Below are positions 40,904 to 53,257 of a DNA stretch of 64,000 nt, piece by piece. Numbering within the stretch: position 1 is the first letter of the stretch; each line of letters begins with the position of its first letter. Position numbers and translations under genes: made by a program. The stretch comes from Sternotherus odoratus. Lineage: Eukaryota > Chordata > Testudines > Kinosternidae. Where the stretch lies: positions 2,743,001 to 2,807,000 of the forward strand of contig JAVMKO010000006.1 of NCBI GenBank assembly GCA_032164245.1. The letters run 5' to 3'. The notes under the pieces are model-generated. The model saw nothing but the letters and a program-made list of their open reading frames with translations, made no database searches and was not told where the DNA came from.

Positions 40904-41953
40904 CTTAATAGTGCAGCATAAAATAAATGATGAAGACAGACAGCACAATCTTTTAGGTGATGTGACTGTATGAAGATAAATGGGTCAGAATATAGCCCTA
41001 TTGTAGATAAAGCAGAACCTTTAGATAGTGGCAGGACAACTACCTCTTAGGGGCTTGTCTACATGGCAAGTTTTTATGTGTGTGGCAAGCCGGGGTGTGA
41101 ATCTACAACACTCAGTAACTTGTAGTCTGGAGGCTGCCACAGCATAATGGAAATCCTGGTATGCAGCTTAGCATATTGCTCTGTTACTCATTGAGCCGAG
41201 AGCTCACCCAGGAAGCCAAAGTTGCAGACTTCTAGTGGCAAATTTATAAAGGCTATTGGTACCTAGATTTGTTCATCAGCTAAGATATTTATCCTGATTT
41301 ATAACTTAAACCCCACATTTTTGCTCTACCATGCTGTGCACTAGCCTTTCCTGAGTATCGTGCATTTTTATTGCTAGGAAGTCATCCTTACTTCACCTGT
41401 CCCTCCTGACTTTTGTTATTTCTTTTGTTTGGTCATTATATATTTGGTCTGAAATTAGATTGCAGATTCTTTGTTGCACGACCATGTCTTAATTTTATTT
41501 TGGGGCCTCTACTGCGTGCACTCTTGGGCTTTATAAAACAATACATTATAATAAATTGTGACAAGACATTCTCAGTGCAGGACCCTCCGTTGGATCAACT
41601 TTCAGAGCGGAGGCAGTGTTAGTTCTGCCTGGTATGTTCCAGGGAGTGACTGTATCCTTTCCGTAGTGACTGAGGAGAGTTTTCTTTTTTAATAGGTTGG
41701 GAAGTTTGCAATTGTTGTTTTTCTTAACATTATGTTAATTTGGATGGCTTTGTGCTCCTAGCACAAAAGGGATGGGCACACTGTGCAAATCAAAAAATGA
41801 AATGGAATCCATTTGGATACAATCTTCTCCTTACTGACGTGATGGGAGTTATGCATGCCCAATGAAGGGGTGATCTGGCCCTGTGTTTTTTATTTATTGT
41901 GGTATATAAAATTATTTTTTAGCCTCATAGACTTTTTTTTTTGTCTTAAACAG
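40904..41953. other. Non-coding DNA at the end of the 13.2-kb FANCM intron
   Basis: A Harbinger-MITE-like end (AGGGGCTTGTCTACATGGC) lies near 41049. Otherwise unique. Confidence 0.45.
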
Positions 41954-42138
41954 ATCATAGCATGTCTGAAAGCAAACCCAGTGATACCAGAGTTATGATC
42001 TTCTCCTCGTTTCGAGACAGTGTCCAAGAAATTGCTGAAATGCTTTCCCAGCACCAGCCAATGGTCAGAATAATGACCTTCGTTGGCCATTCCACAGGAA
42101 AGAGCATGAAGGGCTTTACGCAAAAAGAGCAGCTTGAG
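41954..42138 (+). CDS. FANCM: FANCM exon e, helicase motif IV
   Basis: This 185-base exon starts after TTAAACAG (phase 1) and ends before GTAAAG (phase 0). It begins helicase domain 2: DTRVMIFSSFRDSVQEIAEM carries motif IV, followed by IMTFVGHS and GFTQKEQLEV. This domain couples ATP hydrolysis to movement on branched DNA. All bases are open and match the vertebrate FANCM pattern closely. Confidence 0.96.
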
Positions 42139-43388
42139 GTAAAGAGGTAATCAGTCTTGTTCGAGAAGATGGGTGTAGGGAATGTGATGTGCTGATATAT
42201 ATTGTATAGAAATGACTGTGTAGTTTTAAGTTCCATTAGTAAAATTAGTTTTAAGTTCCACTAAGTAAACCAGTGTAGTAGGAAAACAACTGTGATCTCA
42301 AGACCTTGGTGCCAACTGGAGAGAGTCCAAGGGGTACATAGAATTTTAGAGATCCTGTGGATCAGATATATGCATAACAGTTCACCAAAGGGTGACCTAT
42401 GCAGTCTCTACTGAGATCCAAGGGCCCACCAGTCGCCATCATCATTGTGAAATCTCTGTGCTACGTTAAATAAACTTATACTTGACTTCTCTATAAGCCT
42501 ATCTAAGTGCTGCAAGTGGAGCGGTGAGTTGAGGTGAAAGTGGTAAGTAGGGATGTATTGTTCTTTGAAAGTAGCGGATCTGTGAATACTGCGAATGGCT
42601 AGTGGATCAGGAGCTAGACACTCCAAGGAGATGGTTGGAGCTAACCTGTAGAGAGAGCGTGGGGTGTGTGTAGGTCTAGAGGAGGGAGTGCTTGTGTTGC
42701 CCATGGCCAGTGGGGCTAGGGAGCAGACACCCCTGCATACAGACAGAGCTTCCTCACCCTGAAGTCAAATGGTAGTGTGGTGTCTCTCAGCCCCGAGAAG
42801 CATGACATACACTTGCAAAGTGTTTTCTTTCAGATCATCTGACCAAAAAGTTATGTATAAATGAGAAAATATTTGCATTTCATAATTTTGTTGTGTGATT
42901 TCTTTAAATAAAAAATATGCACTATTTGAAAAGAATGGAAATATACGTGAAATTAATTGAGCATAGTGCTGTTTTCCCCATTTTCGGGGAGATTCTAAAA
43001 TCTAATCTTATCTCTAAAAGATGCGACATACCCTAAAATCTTGACTTAGTGGAGTAGCAGAAATACATATTTTGTAAAATTGAGAAACTGATTAGTAGGA
43101 GTAGGTTTGTCTTGTGTATGCCATAGTTGGAGGCCGGATAAGGTGTGAAATGTCTGAGATTCTGTATTTAAGAGTAAATTAACATGGATAATACTGACAC
43201 ACAGAAAAGTTGTAGTCCGCAGTTTGAAGTGGAATACTTAACTGTTTTGGAAGAAGGCAGATTGTGCTTCTCCAGTTTTTAGACAAGCTGAAAAAAATGT
43301 AATCACCATGCTGGCATGTAAAAAGATGGTGAGAATTTATTTAGGACAGTAAAGGAGATTTATGATATGTGTTTTAATCCATTTTTAG
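42139..43388. other. FANCM intron
   Basis: No gene or clear repeat recognised. Confidence 0.5.
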
Positions 43389-43595
43389 GTGGTAAAATGC
43401 TTTCGTGAAGGTGGCTATAATACACTGGTCTCTACATGTGTAGGAGAAGAAGGTTTAGATATTGGAGAAGTTGACCTCATAATCTGTTTTGATGCTCAAA
43501 AAAGTCCAATTCGTCTTGTGCAGCGAATGGGTCGAACTGGGCGCAAGCGGAAAGGCAGAATTGTTGTCATACTTGCAGAAGGACGGGAACAACGG
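43389..43595 (+). CDS. FANCM: FANCM exon f, helicase motifs V and VI
   Basis: This 207-base exon, phase 0 at both ends, lies between TTTTTAG and GTGAGT. It encodes [20 protein letters not shown] (motif V region) and [11 protein letters not shown] (motif VI, with the arginine finger). These are the clearest diagnostic sites for the FANCM/Hef helicase. No active-site residue is lost. Confidence 0.97.
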
Positions 43596-43864
43596 GTGAG
43601 TTAAGAAATCTCTTGTATTTTCGAACTTTTCAGTCTCATCACTTATTCTCACAAAACAATTGCGTGATTAAAATCCTGGGGAGCTTGATGATGGCGTGAC
43701 ATGTTTGATGTGACACATTTGTTTTTGGAACACATGTTTGGTGACTCAAAAATATACCATGTAACAAAAGTATGAAAATACCTGAATGTTCAGGTGTCCT
43801 TTTCATTCTCTTAGTTATAAGATGAAACTCTCCAGTAACAAGTGGTTTATCCTCTATTTTACAG

Positions 43865-44099
43865 ACTTACAATCAAAGCCAATCCAACAAAAAGAGCATT
43901 TACAAAGCAATTTCAGAAAACAAAATGCTTCACTTTTACCAGCAAAGCCCTCGTCTGATTCCTGAAGGAATAAACCCAAAGTTGCACAAAATGTTTATCA
44001 CTCCTGCAATATATGAATCAAATAATTCAAGATCACTTTCCAAGGAGAGAAGATCCAGCTCCCTCCAGCATAAGTCCGCTCTCTTTTCCATGGGCACAA
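43865..44099 (+). CDS. FANCM: FANCM exon g
   Basis: This 235-base exon (phase 0 in, phase 1 out) lies between TTTACAG and GTAAGA. It encodes TYNQSQSNKKSIYKAISENK, then SPRLIPEGINPKLHKMFIT, which in FANCM follows helicase motif VI and starts the region bound by the MHF1-MHF2 histone-fold dimer. The last part (SKERRSSSLQHKS) is less conserved. The preceding intron is only 269 bases. Confidence 0.95.
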
Positions 44100-44135
44100 G
44101 TAAGATGATGATGATTTCTTTATGTATTGTTGAAC

Positions 44136-44252
44136 CAGTGGTTTTCAGCCTAGTTACCTTTGTGGGCCGCATCCAATACTAGCTGTATGGCCCTGAGGAT
44201 GTCACATGGGCCACCACTGTGCGCTTATTGGGCCATGGGTTGCGAACCACTG
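44136..44252. mobile_element. Short hAT MITE
   Basis: The inverted ends are CAGTGGTTTTCAGCC and GGTTGCGAACCACTG. No exact target duplication was seen. Confidence 0.55.
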
Positions 44253-45280
44253 GCATATGTTGATGTCTTGACTGCATTATGGTACTGAAACATGCACAAA
44301 ACTGTTCATAAGTATTATGGGTCATTAGTAAAAATATAATTTATCTTACTCATTTTTCAGTTCCAATATTATGATAGGACACTTGTTTATATAGAAGTTC
44401 CAATTCTTTCAGCATCCTTGAATCATAGTTATTCCCTTAATGTGTATAGTGTGAATCAGCTACTTGTCTCACTTCTCCTTAATGCAACTCCCAAGTGTTT
44501 GCCGGGTCTTAAACAGGTAGTATTACATCAAAATATGTTTGCATCTTTATCAGGCTCTGTAACTTAGGCAGAAATTGGTTTGTACTGGATCTTTCGCATC
44601 AAAGAATCCTAGTTTTACAGAAGAACGTGTCTGCTTCCCCTCTTCACCTGGATACTGAGAAGATTAAGAGCTCATGGAAGGCTTTAGACTTTAAAACTGA
44701 TCTACATAAATTGCAGGTGCTCCCCAGGGACTTTTGTGACTCAGAAACTACTCTCCAGAAGATTGATTCAGCCATTTTATTTAATCAGAGTATTTACAGT
44801 GCCTCCATCCCTGTGCTATCTCATTGCAGTGGGTTACCTTTTTCTACAATTCCTTTTTAAAAAAGAAAAAAACACTTTAAAAATATTACTGAACTGTTGA
44901 TTTCCTAATTTGGCTTTTTAGTGTCAAATGTATTGGATCAGAGAGTGCTGCTTTTGAGCCTGCTCTGGAATCCAGAGGCATAACTGGTAAAGGCCCCTCA
45001 GATTTTTGTTTGAAATAAAATGGAAAATGCTGATGCAGTAAAACCTTTCTATACTTGGCACTGCAGGGTTTTATGGGACTGAAGCGTATGGAGTAAACCA
45101 AAATGTCTAAATGTCATATTTATAGGCTAGTTATGGCTGTACTGAAAAACTTATATATTGTATGCTGAATAATTTGTCATGGAGGGATGAAAATACTAGT
45201 CAAATAACGTATGAATGCTTGGCCTTGCTGCAGATACCACTGTCCACACCACAAGGTTCATTTCTAGTTAAACCTCCATT
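44253..45280. other. FANCM intron
   Basis: No gene recognised. The ORF at 44627-44860 has no known motif or splice context. Confidence 0.45.
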
Positions 45281-45600
45281 CAAGATGCAGGATTTGTTGT
45301 TTCTAAACCATCTGAGACGGTTGCCTATCAAACCTCCAGTGAAAACAGTCCACGACCTCCCTAGGCAGTCTATTCCATTGTCCTACTCTTCTTACAGTTA
45401 GGAAGTTTCCCTGAGATTTAATCTAAATCTGTATGCTGTCATTTGAACCCATTGGCTCTTGTCCTGTCTTTAGTCCTTTTGTTGATGGCTTCTCAATCCA
45501 TATGTAGGCAGTTGCCAGTTACATGATCCAACTCTAGCCCATCTGATATTGATGGGTCTCCTCTTTTGGGAGAGGTGTAACAACTTCTGTAGAAGAGCAA
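45281..45600 (-). repeat. CR1 3' region, inverted
   Basis: CCACGACCTCCCTAGGCAGTC, CTTACAGTTAGGAAGTTTCCC and CATTGGCTCTTGTCCTGTC are the reverse complement of a CR1 3' segment. Confidence 0.6.
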
Positions 45601-47983
45601 CTCTTCACACTAATGTCGCCATAAGGTCACAGAGGCTCACAGTACAACTGCTCAGATATTGCAGTACAACATAGAACACAGATATTACAAACCAGATTAA
45701 TGCATGAAGCAACTGACAAGCATTTTATAGAATTCAAACATTAAACGCTTTCTTATCATTCTAATACCTGTTTTATCAATGTTAACCCCAAAGTGAAGCA
45801 GACAGATTCCAGCTATGTATCGGTAAGTGTCTAGTTGGGACATGGGGACCTTGGCATGATCTGGCACCTTGCCTGCCAGTGTCACTTCATGTTTCTGAGA
45901 CTCTTTTTGACTGACTTAAGAAGTGATGGTGACAGGAAACTCTAATCAAAGTCCTCCAACAGAGATTGCGGCTTCAACAAGAGCCTTGTGGATAGATATA
46001 TAAAAGTGGAGAAAACAGGATAGGGGAATCTTGGAAGTTCTGAATTTTAAGTGGATCCTGAAGGAAGTGAGGAATTAATGTGCGTGTTTAACCTATACTG
46101 TAGCATTTTTGTTTTTAGGGTGGTGACTTCTGTTTAATATCTTAAAGTAATGTTTACACATATTCTGGATAGGGAATAGAAAAGCTAGTAGACAGCAAGT
46201 AGAGACCCGATTTCAGTTTTATTTCCTTTATTTCTGTGGAAAATGAAAAGATTTAGGAGCACAGAGCCTGTATTTGCCCATAACTTTAGATACTGAGATG
46301 TATTCTAAAAATTGAATTCCTACTGGACAATATCTTAACAGAAGGAAGGAGTCAGCAATAGGAGGTACACCTTCAGTTTGAGTGGAGCAGTCATTTCCGC
46401 GATAGTGATGCCACCGTGAAAAGCACAAACAGTACTGTATGTTCCTCCTGAGGTCCCTTCCAACCCTGATATTCTATGATTCCAGGGATGCTCTGGAGAC
46501 TTCCTTGTACCCATGTGTGTATCCATGTATATCTATATGTAATGCACCCATTGGTAGGTAGTCACATTATTGTTTTACAGCCAACCCACAGGAGATCCTC
46601 CACATGCCCTCACTATTCTTTAAAGTTAGTGACAACTTGAAGTTAGCACACTTGCAATATTTTTTCTTTCCTGAGCTCTGTCTCATCTGTTTGGCATCAG
46701 CAGCTGAGCAGGGAGGCATACCTCTTCTAAGGAGTAAATAGTTCATTTGGGGCCTAATTTTTGTTCTTGTGTATCTGAGTATCTGTTAGAATCTTTAGGG
46801 CATCTGGTCACTGGCGGGAAGGGAAGGGGAACCCTGACTGAAGTTGCTCACCTGACAGACCATAGACCCAAGCCACCACTACAAGCTGCTGAAAGCTCCT
46901 TGGAATAGGTGTTCCTGTTGCATATGTAAATGACCATCTCTTAGGAAAAGAAATATCTGTAGTGTTGTGGTGTGTCTTAAACGGAACCAGAAGCTTATTT
47001 TTAATTTATGTAATTTTTGAGATGGTCAATCTTGAGCCCTCTTTATTTATAGTGTCTCTCTTACTCCGTCTCCCCTCAAATTGCTAAATATTTAGCTTGT
47101 CCATTTAGTCTCTTGAAACTGAAATTGTAACAGCATTTAATTACACTGGGGTTTGCTTTTAAATCCTTTGTTTACAACTACAAACAATTTCCCTTTCTGT
47201 GGATATTTGGAAACATAAAGATACTACAAAAGAGGCAAATCTGATTCCTAATAGTTAAACAAAGCTGAACTGTTTCTCTCTGCTAATTAGGTCATGCCGC
47301 CTTTAAAGCCAGTCTTTGGTTGTGCTACTTAGTGCTTCTGTTTCTCTCCTCCTCACATTGAACCTTGGTGCATGGTACTATTATGTAATGGATTGTAACT
47401 AGCAAAGTAATAAACAGCTTTCTTCTGGCACTAAGTTAGTGTCTTTAAGGAACGTTGATCTTTATTAATCTTAAGCAGTTTAAGGTGAAGTAAGGTTAGT
47501 GTCAGGCAATGGGATGAATGGTCGAGTATTTTAAAAGCATAAAATACTGAAAAACTTCAACTTCTACAGCACCTGCCTGTTTACATAGAAGTTTTATGCA
47601 GGGAACATATTTAATATTTGCTCCAAAGACTGCACTGGCTCCTATTAAGTTTATGGGTGTAATTGGATGGATGTGTTTTGTTTTGTTTTTTAATCTGTTA
47701 AAACAAGTAGGTTTGGGCCCTGGATATTGCAGATCTTTATGTTGTACCATTAAATTTGATTCCAATTGGGTCTCTTGCGCGGATGATTCCTAGTACTGTA
47801 TGATTGGAAGCAGGGCGGTGTTGTTAGAAGACACTCCACCATGGAATTTGCTTTTTGTATTTGGTCCAGTTTCCTTTTTCCAAGTCTCATGCCACTGTAA
47901 AACCCACTTTCTCTCCCTCAAGTGAGGTGAGAGGGGTTGGTTTGTTCTTGGGGTGTGGCGTATTTTAAGTGTCTCAGCATAAA
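45601..47983. other. FANCM intron
   Basis: Apart from a CR1-type 3' end at 46444-46484 (CCTCCTGAGGTCCCTTCCAA, ATTCTATGATT), no gene or repeat is recognised. Confidence 0.45.
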
Positions 47984-48166
47984 GTGTGGGATAGTTCAGT
48001 GGTTTGAGTATTGGTCTGCTAAACCCAGGGTTGTAAATTCAATCCTTGAGGGGGCCATTTAGGGGATATGGGGCAAAAATGGGATTGGTCCTGCTTTGAG
48101 CAGGGGGTTGCACTAGACAATCTCCTGAGGGTCCCTTCCAACTCCCTGAAATTCTATGATTCTGTG
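47984..48166 (+). mobile_element. Turtle tRNA-derived SINE
   Basis: GGATAGTTCAGTGGTTTGAG and GGTTGTAAATTCAATCC are the A and B boxes. The body GGGGCAAAAATGGGATTGG and tail CTTCCAACTCC, ATTCTATGATTC are as in the copy at 26793-26972. Confidence 0.85.
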
Positions 48167-49913
48167 CTTTTATTGTGATTTGTGTTGTGTGGTTGTGCAC
48201 TTAAAGCAGTTTAGATAGATGTCATGTATAATCTGAAAAACTACATGTGTTTATAAAAGCATGCTTACTGTACTGTAATGTACTGAGGACAAATATGCCT
48301 TTCATACAGTTGCATGTAACCATCTTACTTTTAGAGCTTATTTTTTCTTCTGACCCTGTGTCATGAACCAGCCTTTGAATTGACACACGAGTCATATATT
48401 TTTGTGACATCTGAGTGAGGCACCTGAAAAGGATAGTTATGAACAGTGAGTAGGCCTCTTGCGAATTAAGGAATCACTCCATTGTTCTGATGCCCCCAAT
48501 GCCAGCGTGTTCATTTCAGGAGTTCGGTGTTGGCTATATAAGGTGTCAATTGAGGACAAGAATTAGCACTGTGGGTACTCTGCTTCCTTTCTCTCCTGCT
48601 CCCCAAAGATTGCTATAGTTATTTCCTGTGTACTCTCTTCCCCCTCTACATGCCCTTGATTGGTAAAATGGGGACCAAAATAGTCAAGGGATTAATTAGT
48701 TGTTTGGTTTTAACAGATTTTAACTGTTTAGACCATACCATAATAGGGCTTTTTTAGTAATTCCATCTGGCATATTCAATTTTCGCCTTGGTCTTTTGGC
48801 AACATATGATTATCCGAGGAACTGTGTTGTCCCTGTGTGATAATTATCACCACCTGCAGGGTTTGCCAGGGTCATTTACACCTCTTTCCATTTGCTCCTC
48901 CATAAAACAGAACATTTGAATTGTTTTGCTTCTAACAACAGATTCTTCTGCCTATCCATTTCAGTTTTTGTTGCTGCATGTTTAAATTTAGTAGCAATTA
49001 GAGATTATCAAATAACAGGCTGAAATAGAATTATTTCATCGAAGATTAACAATCAGTGTTTAGTACAGCACTATCCAAAATACAGAAAAAAGACATACTT
49101 CACCACTTCAGGTAGGTGAAGAAAACATAGTCTGGTCCCTTCCTCTGTACTTGGTTGAATGCTGACAGTGTTAATTCCCAATCTAAGTCCCCAAACCTCT
49201 GAGTCAAAGAAATTCCTTTTTGGAAGGAAAATACTTCCCATGACTAATTTTACTATGACCTGTTTTGTTATTTTTTTTTCTTTTTGGCCTAACTATTGAT
49301 GGAATTTTCTTTGATATCTTTAGGCTACAATATTGATAAATTAAGAGGATTATAATTTGGTCATTATTACTAACAGCTGTGACAACTGCCAGTTGTCTAT
49401 GTTAACTCAGTAGGATCTTTCAGTGGATCCTTATTTTATCCATTACAGAAGACATCTGCAATAACAAGTACCTCTTGTCAATCAAACAACATAATTAAAT
49501 CTTAGGCACCCCTCATCAACCACCCACTCTTGTTTAAACCATATTTCTGTACTTTGGTCTTTTTCCTAGATATATATTCCCCCTCATATTTGGAGGTCAC
49601 AGCCAAAATAAAGTATAGCCCAGTATTTGGTCACGTGACTACAGGTCACTCGCAGGTTAAAAACCAACACTCTGGCCTTCAAATTCAAACACACTCTTTG
49701 CTGATATTATAATGATTCTGGGAGAAAAGATAATATGCAAATAAATTTAATACAAGAAAAATAGGACTGGAAAGGTTAATATTTACTACCAATGTGGCAA
49801 TGAGAATTTGTTTTCCTGTGGCCGGTGTCATATGAGATCTTAATCACTGTGTCTTTTTCTTTGTTACATAGATTTATTTTTTCTAAAATGTTTTCATTTT
49901 TACCCATTTGCAG
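48167..49913. other. FANCM intron
   Basis: AT-rich and unique, with no recognised feature. Confidence 0.5.
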
Positions 49914-50071
49914 GCACAAAACAAACAGATTCTCATGAAAATTGGTTCCTAACGTCAGAGGAATTTGAAGTATGGAACAGCTTATACAAACTAAAAGAAA
50001 GTGATGGAGTCAAAGAACCAATATTGTCTCAAAGTCACTTTGAAACTTTAGAAAATATGGAGGAAATAGCA
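49914..50071 (+). CDS. FANCM: FANCM exon h
   Basis: This 158-base exon (phase 1 in, phase 0 out) lies between TTTGCAG and GTAAGT. It encodes NWFLTSEEFEVWNSLYKLKE, the FANCM segment that follows the MHF-contact start, then an acidic linker (FETLENMEEIA). It is fully open. A Harbinger transposon begins 296 bases downstream in the next intron. Confidence 0.93.
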
Positions 50072-50789
50072 GTAAGTTCAACCTTAATGTAATGTCACTA
50101 GAAGAGCCAAAAGAAATTACAAAAGTGAATCTCTGCTATTGATTTTTGGATGTGTTTTTCATTAATATTAAAATTGATCTGATAATTTTACTTCTGCTGT
50201 GGTGATGCCAGATGCTGATAGAATATTATCTAATGAGTTTTCCAGACAAAGATTCTTCTTTGTATATTTGAGAACAATTCAAAGAAATCCTATGACAGGG
50301 TAAATAATCCCCAAAACTTCTGGCTAGTGATCAAATTAATTAAAAAAATTCTAAGGAAGCCTATCTAGGGGCATGTCTTCACTACCACTTTAAATCGATG
50401 TTAACGACGTTAGGTCGAAGTAAACGTGTACCTGTCTTCACATACATGCCCTTAACGTCGATGTAAAGGGCCTTAAAGATCGATCTTGGCACTCCAGCCT
50501 AACCAGTGGCATAAGGCTAATCTCGACGTTCCAAGCTCGACCGTGGGCTAGTGAAGACGGAACCCGACATTAATAGCCTCCAGAGGCTGTCCCACAATGC
50601 TCCATTCTGACCGCTCTGGACTGCCTCACTACTGCTCCACTGTGACCGCTCTGCACTGCACTCTGAACTCGCTGCTCTGGCCAGGTAGATAAGACCCGGG
50701 AACATTTGAATGCCATTTCCTGTTTGGTCAGCGTGGCCAGCTCACCTGAACTGATCAGTCGCCATTCAGAGCAATCAGCACTAGCCGCC

Positions 50790-51339
50790 ATGCAGAGCTC
50801 AGCATCACAGGAATCCATGATGAGCTCATCTACCCTGGAAACCAGCCAGAGGAGAAGAGCTCCAGCATGGTCCACTCGTGAGGTGCTGGATCTCATCGCT
50901 ATCTGGGGAGAGGAATCCGTGATGTTGGAACTCCGCAACAACAAACGGAATGCCAACACCTATGGAAGAGTCTCCAAGGCCATGCTGGAAAGGGGCCACA
51001 ACAGGGACACCACACAGTGCCGCGTGAAAATTAAGGAGCTGCGGCAATCTTTCCAGAAAGCCAAGGAGGCAAACGGGCGATCAGGGGGCGCGCCACGGAC
51101 ATGCAGGTTCTACAATGAACTAAATGCCATAATGGGGGGCGCCCCCACCACCATCGCGCCGGTGTGCGTGGACTCCACCGATGGGATCATCGTCAGGGAG
51201 GAGACTGATTCCGAGGAGGACGAGCATGAAGAAGAAAATCTCACGGAGCAGCAGGAGCCCAGCGGAGAACCCGTGTACCCAGAGAGCCAGGAGCTGTTTG
51301 TCACCCTGGAGCCAGTACCCTCCCAAGCCTCCCAGGGGG
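50790..51339 (+). CDS. Harbinger Myb/SANT-like DNA-binding protein, exon 1
   Basis: The second protein of PIF/Harbinger transposons helps the transposase bind DNA and reach the nucleus. The start codon at 50790 gives MQSSASQES; an upstream in-frame ATG lies at 50706. A trihelix/Myb-like domain runs from about residue 20 to 105 (RRAPAWSTREVLDLIAIWGE, TQCRVKIKELRQSFQKAKE, CRFYNELNAIMGG). An acidic stretch (SEEDEHEEEN) follows. The exon ends at a donor GGG then GTAAGT in phase 1, matching the acceptor at 52348. Confidence 0.85.
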
Positions 51340-51828
51340 GTAAGTGTTTCTTTTTTAAGGGATTACATGACGCGTGATTTTGTAAAGGAAGCATTTATTA
51401 ATGAGTAACTTGCCCTAAGGACTTAGCGTGCTTTCATTGCTGGTCAATTTCTACTCAAAGAGTTTGTCAATATACTCCGGGATTGACCATAAGTCCTCCG
51501 CGGACATTTCAATGAAGCTCTCCAGGAGGTAGCGATGAATCCAGCGCAGCAGATTTCTGGGGAGAGCTGCCTTATCTGGTCCCCCGTGATAGGACACCAA
51601 CCCACGCCACGAAAGTAGTAGGTTGTCTGGTATCATTGAGCAGGCTAGCATTGCGGCGTATGGACCAGGACTTTGCATGGACTCAAGGAGCATGCGCTCC
51701 CTATCTCTCCGAGAAATTCTCAGCAAAGTGATGTCATTCAGGGTTGCCTGTTTGAGATACGGACTGCAATTAGTCGGGAGATAAAGAGTCCCAGCTGCAA
51801 AGTTCTCTTTTCTGCTGAGGACCGACGA

Positions 51829-51895
51829 ACCGAGCACCCCCCCCCCCACGAACGCTGACCGCCGCCGCCCCCCCCCCCCCCCCCCCCCCCCAGCC
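51829..51895. repeat. Poly(C) tracts
   Basis: Two C runs, of about 11 and about 28 bases, are separated by ACGAACGCTGACCGCCGCCG. They lie in the intron of the Harbinger Myb-like gene. Confidence 0.85.
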
Positions 51896-52347
51896 CGTAG
51901 TGTTAGCTGGCAGGGAATCCGAGCCGTCTGCACGCGGTCTGAAGAGCCCCAAAAAGACCTTAGCCCTTAGCGAGAGATTTTTTGGCATTTGCTTTGCAGT
52001 TTGCGGTTTCAGTGGGAGCCAGCCACGCGGTGGGGGGAAGGGGGCGGGGTTACTCTACAGTATGCAAGCGCCACTTTTAACTTACCATGGCCGGCTGCAC
52101 GGTGATTTCAGAAGCCGTCTTGGGCTGAGGCACGCATATGTGTCTGAGATGCTCTGAATTTTCTGAGAGCTTGTCAGTCAGTTTTAGGTGTACAACATGA
52201 CCTTGTACAGAAATCATATCAGGCCTCTGAATACTGAGGTTGCAAATGGAATACTACTCCCATTGTGTACAGTCCGAGACTGCCTCCTAACCTTGAATGT
52301 ATCTGTCTCATAACTTTCAAACTTTCTTTTCCCACACTTGCCCACAG

Positions 52348-53105
52348 ATGAACAACAAGTATCTCACAACCCCCCTGCCTCCTCATCACGCCGTGCACCG
52401 CAGATAAGAAAGCGTAAAAAGAAAACGCGAACGCGCGATGAGATGTTTACTGAACTCGTGGAGAACTCGCGCGCTGAGGCAGCCCGCCAGACGGACTGGA
52501 GGGAAAGAATGATAGAGGCAAGGGATCGAGAGATTCAGGCAAGGGATCGAGAGATTCAGGCAAGGGATCGAGAGAGAGAGGAAAGGAAGCGAGAGAGAGA
52601 GGCAAGGGATCGAGAGAGAGAGGCAAGGGATCGAGAGAGAGAGGCAAGGGATCGAGAGAGGCAGGAATGGAGAGCCGCTGAACAAAAGAGGGTAGAACGT
52701 GAGGAAAGACGCATGGATGCTTTCCTCCGCATAATGGAGGACCAGAGCGACATGCTGCGATCTCTGGTGGAGCTGCAGCATGACCAAAGACCACCTCTGC
52801 AGCCCCTGTGTAACCACCTCCCCCCCCTCCCCAACTCCCATAGCTTCCCCACCCAGACGCGGGTTGAGAACACGGGGGGGCAAGCTCCGTGGGCCGCTCC
52901 ACTCTACCCCACAAGCCAGCAGAAGCAGCAGCAGCAGCAGGCTTACATTCTCGGAACACTTTTGAAAGCTGCTGAGTCTTGCCAACCCCTCCTCTCCACC
53001 CCCCCCCTCCTTTGCCCGCTCCTCCCCACTGCGACTGCCGGTTTCCCTCCAGGATACCAGGACAGTGATCCCCTGTATTTGTATTTCCGAGTAACCAATA
53101 AAGGA
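52348..53105 (+). CDS. Harbinger Myb-like protein, exon 2
   Basis: It starts after TTGCCCACAG and completes the split Asp codon. It encodes a basic patch (RKRKKKTRTRDEMF), then a charged heptad-like run of ARDREIQ/AREREREARD units (tandem 21-base and 15-base repeats at 52510-52665), then a Gln/Pro-rich tail with QQKQQQQQ. No stop occurs before the AATAAA at about 53097; the frame stays open to 53363, over the transposase 3' end. The normal stop may be lost by an indel. Confidence 0.7.
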
Positions 53106-53257
53106 ACCATGATTTTTCAAACAGTGATTTTATTTTCTCTGCAAGCATGGGGAGGGAGGAGGGAAAGCATGGGGAGGGGGGAGGTAAAGCATGGGGAGGG
53201 GGGAGGGAAAGAGGGTTCAAGGGCAGGAGGCTTACAGCACAGCAAGGGAGCAGATTC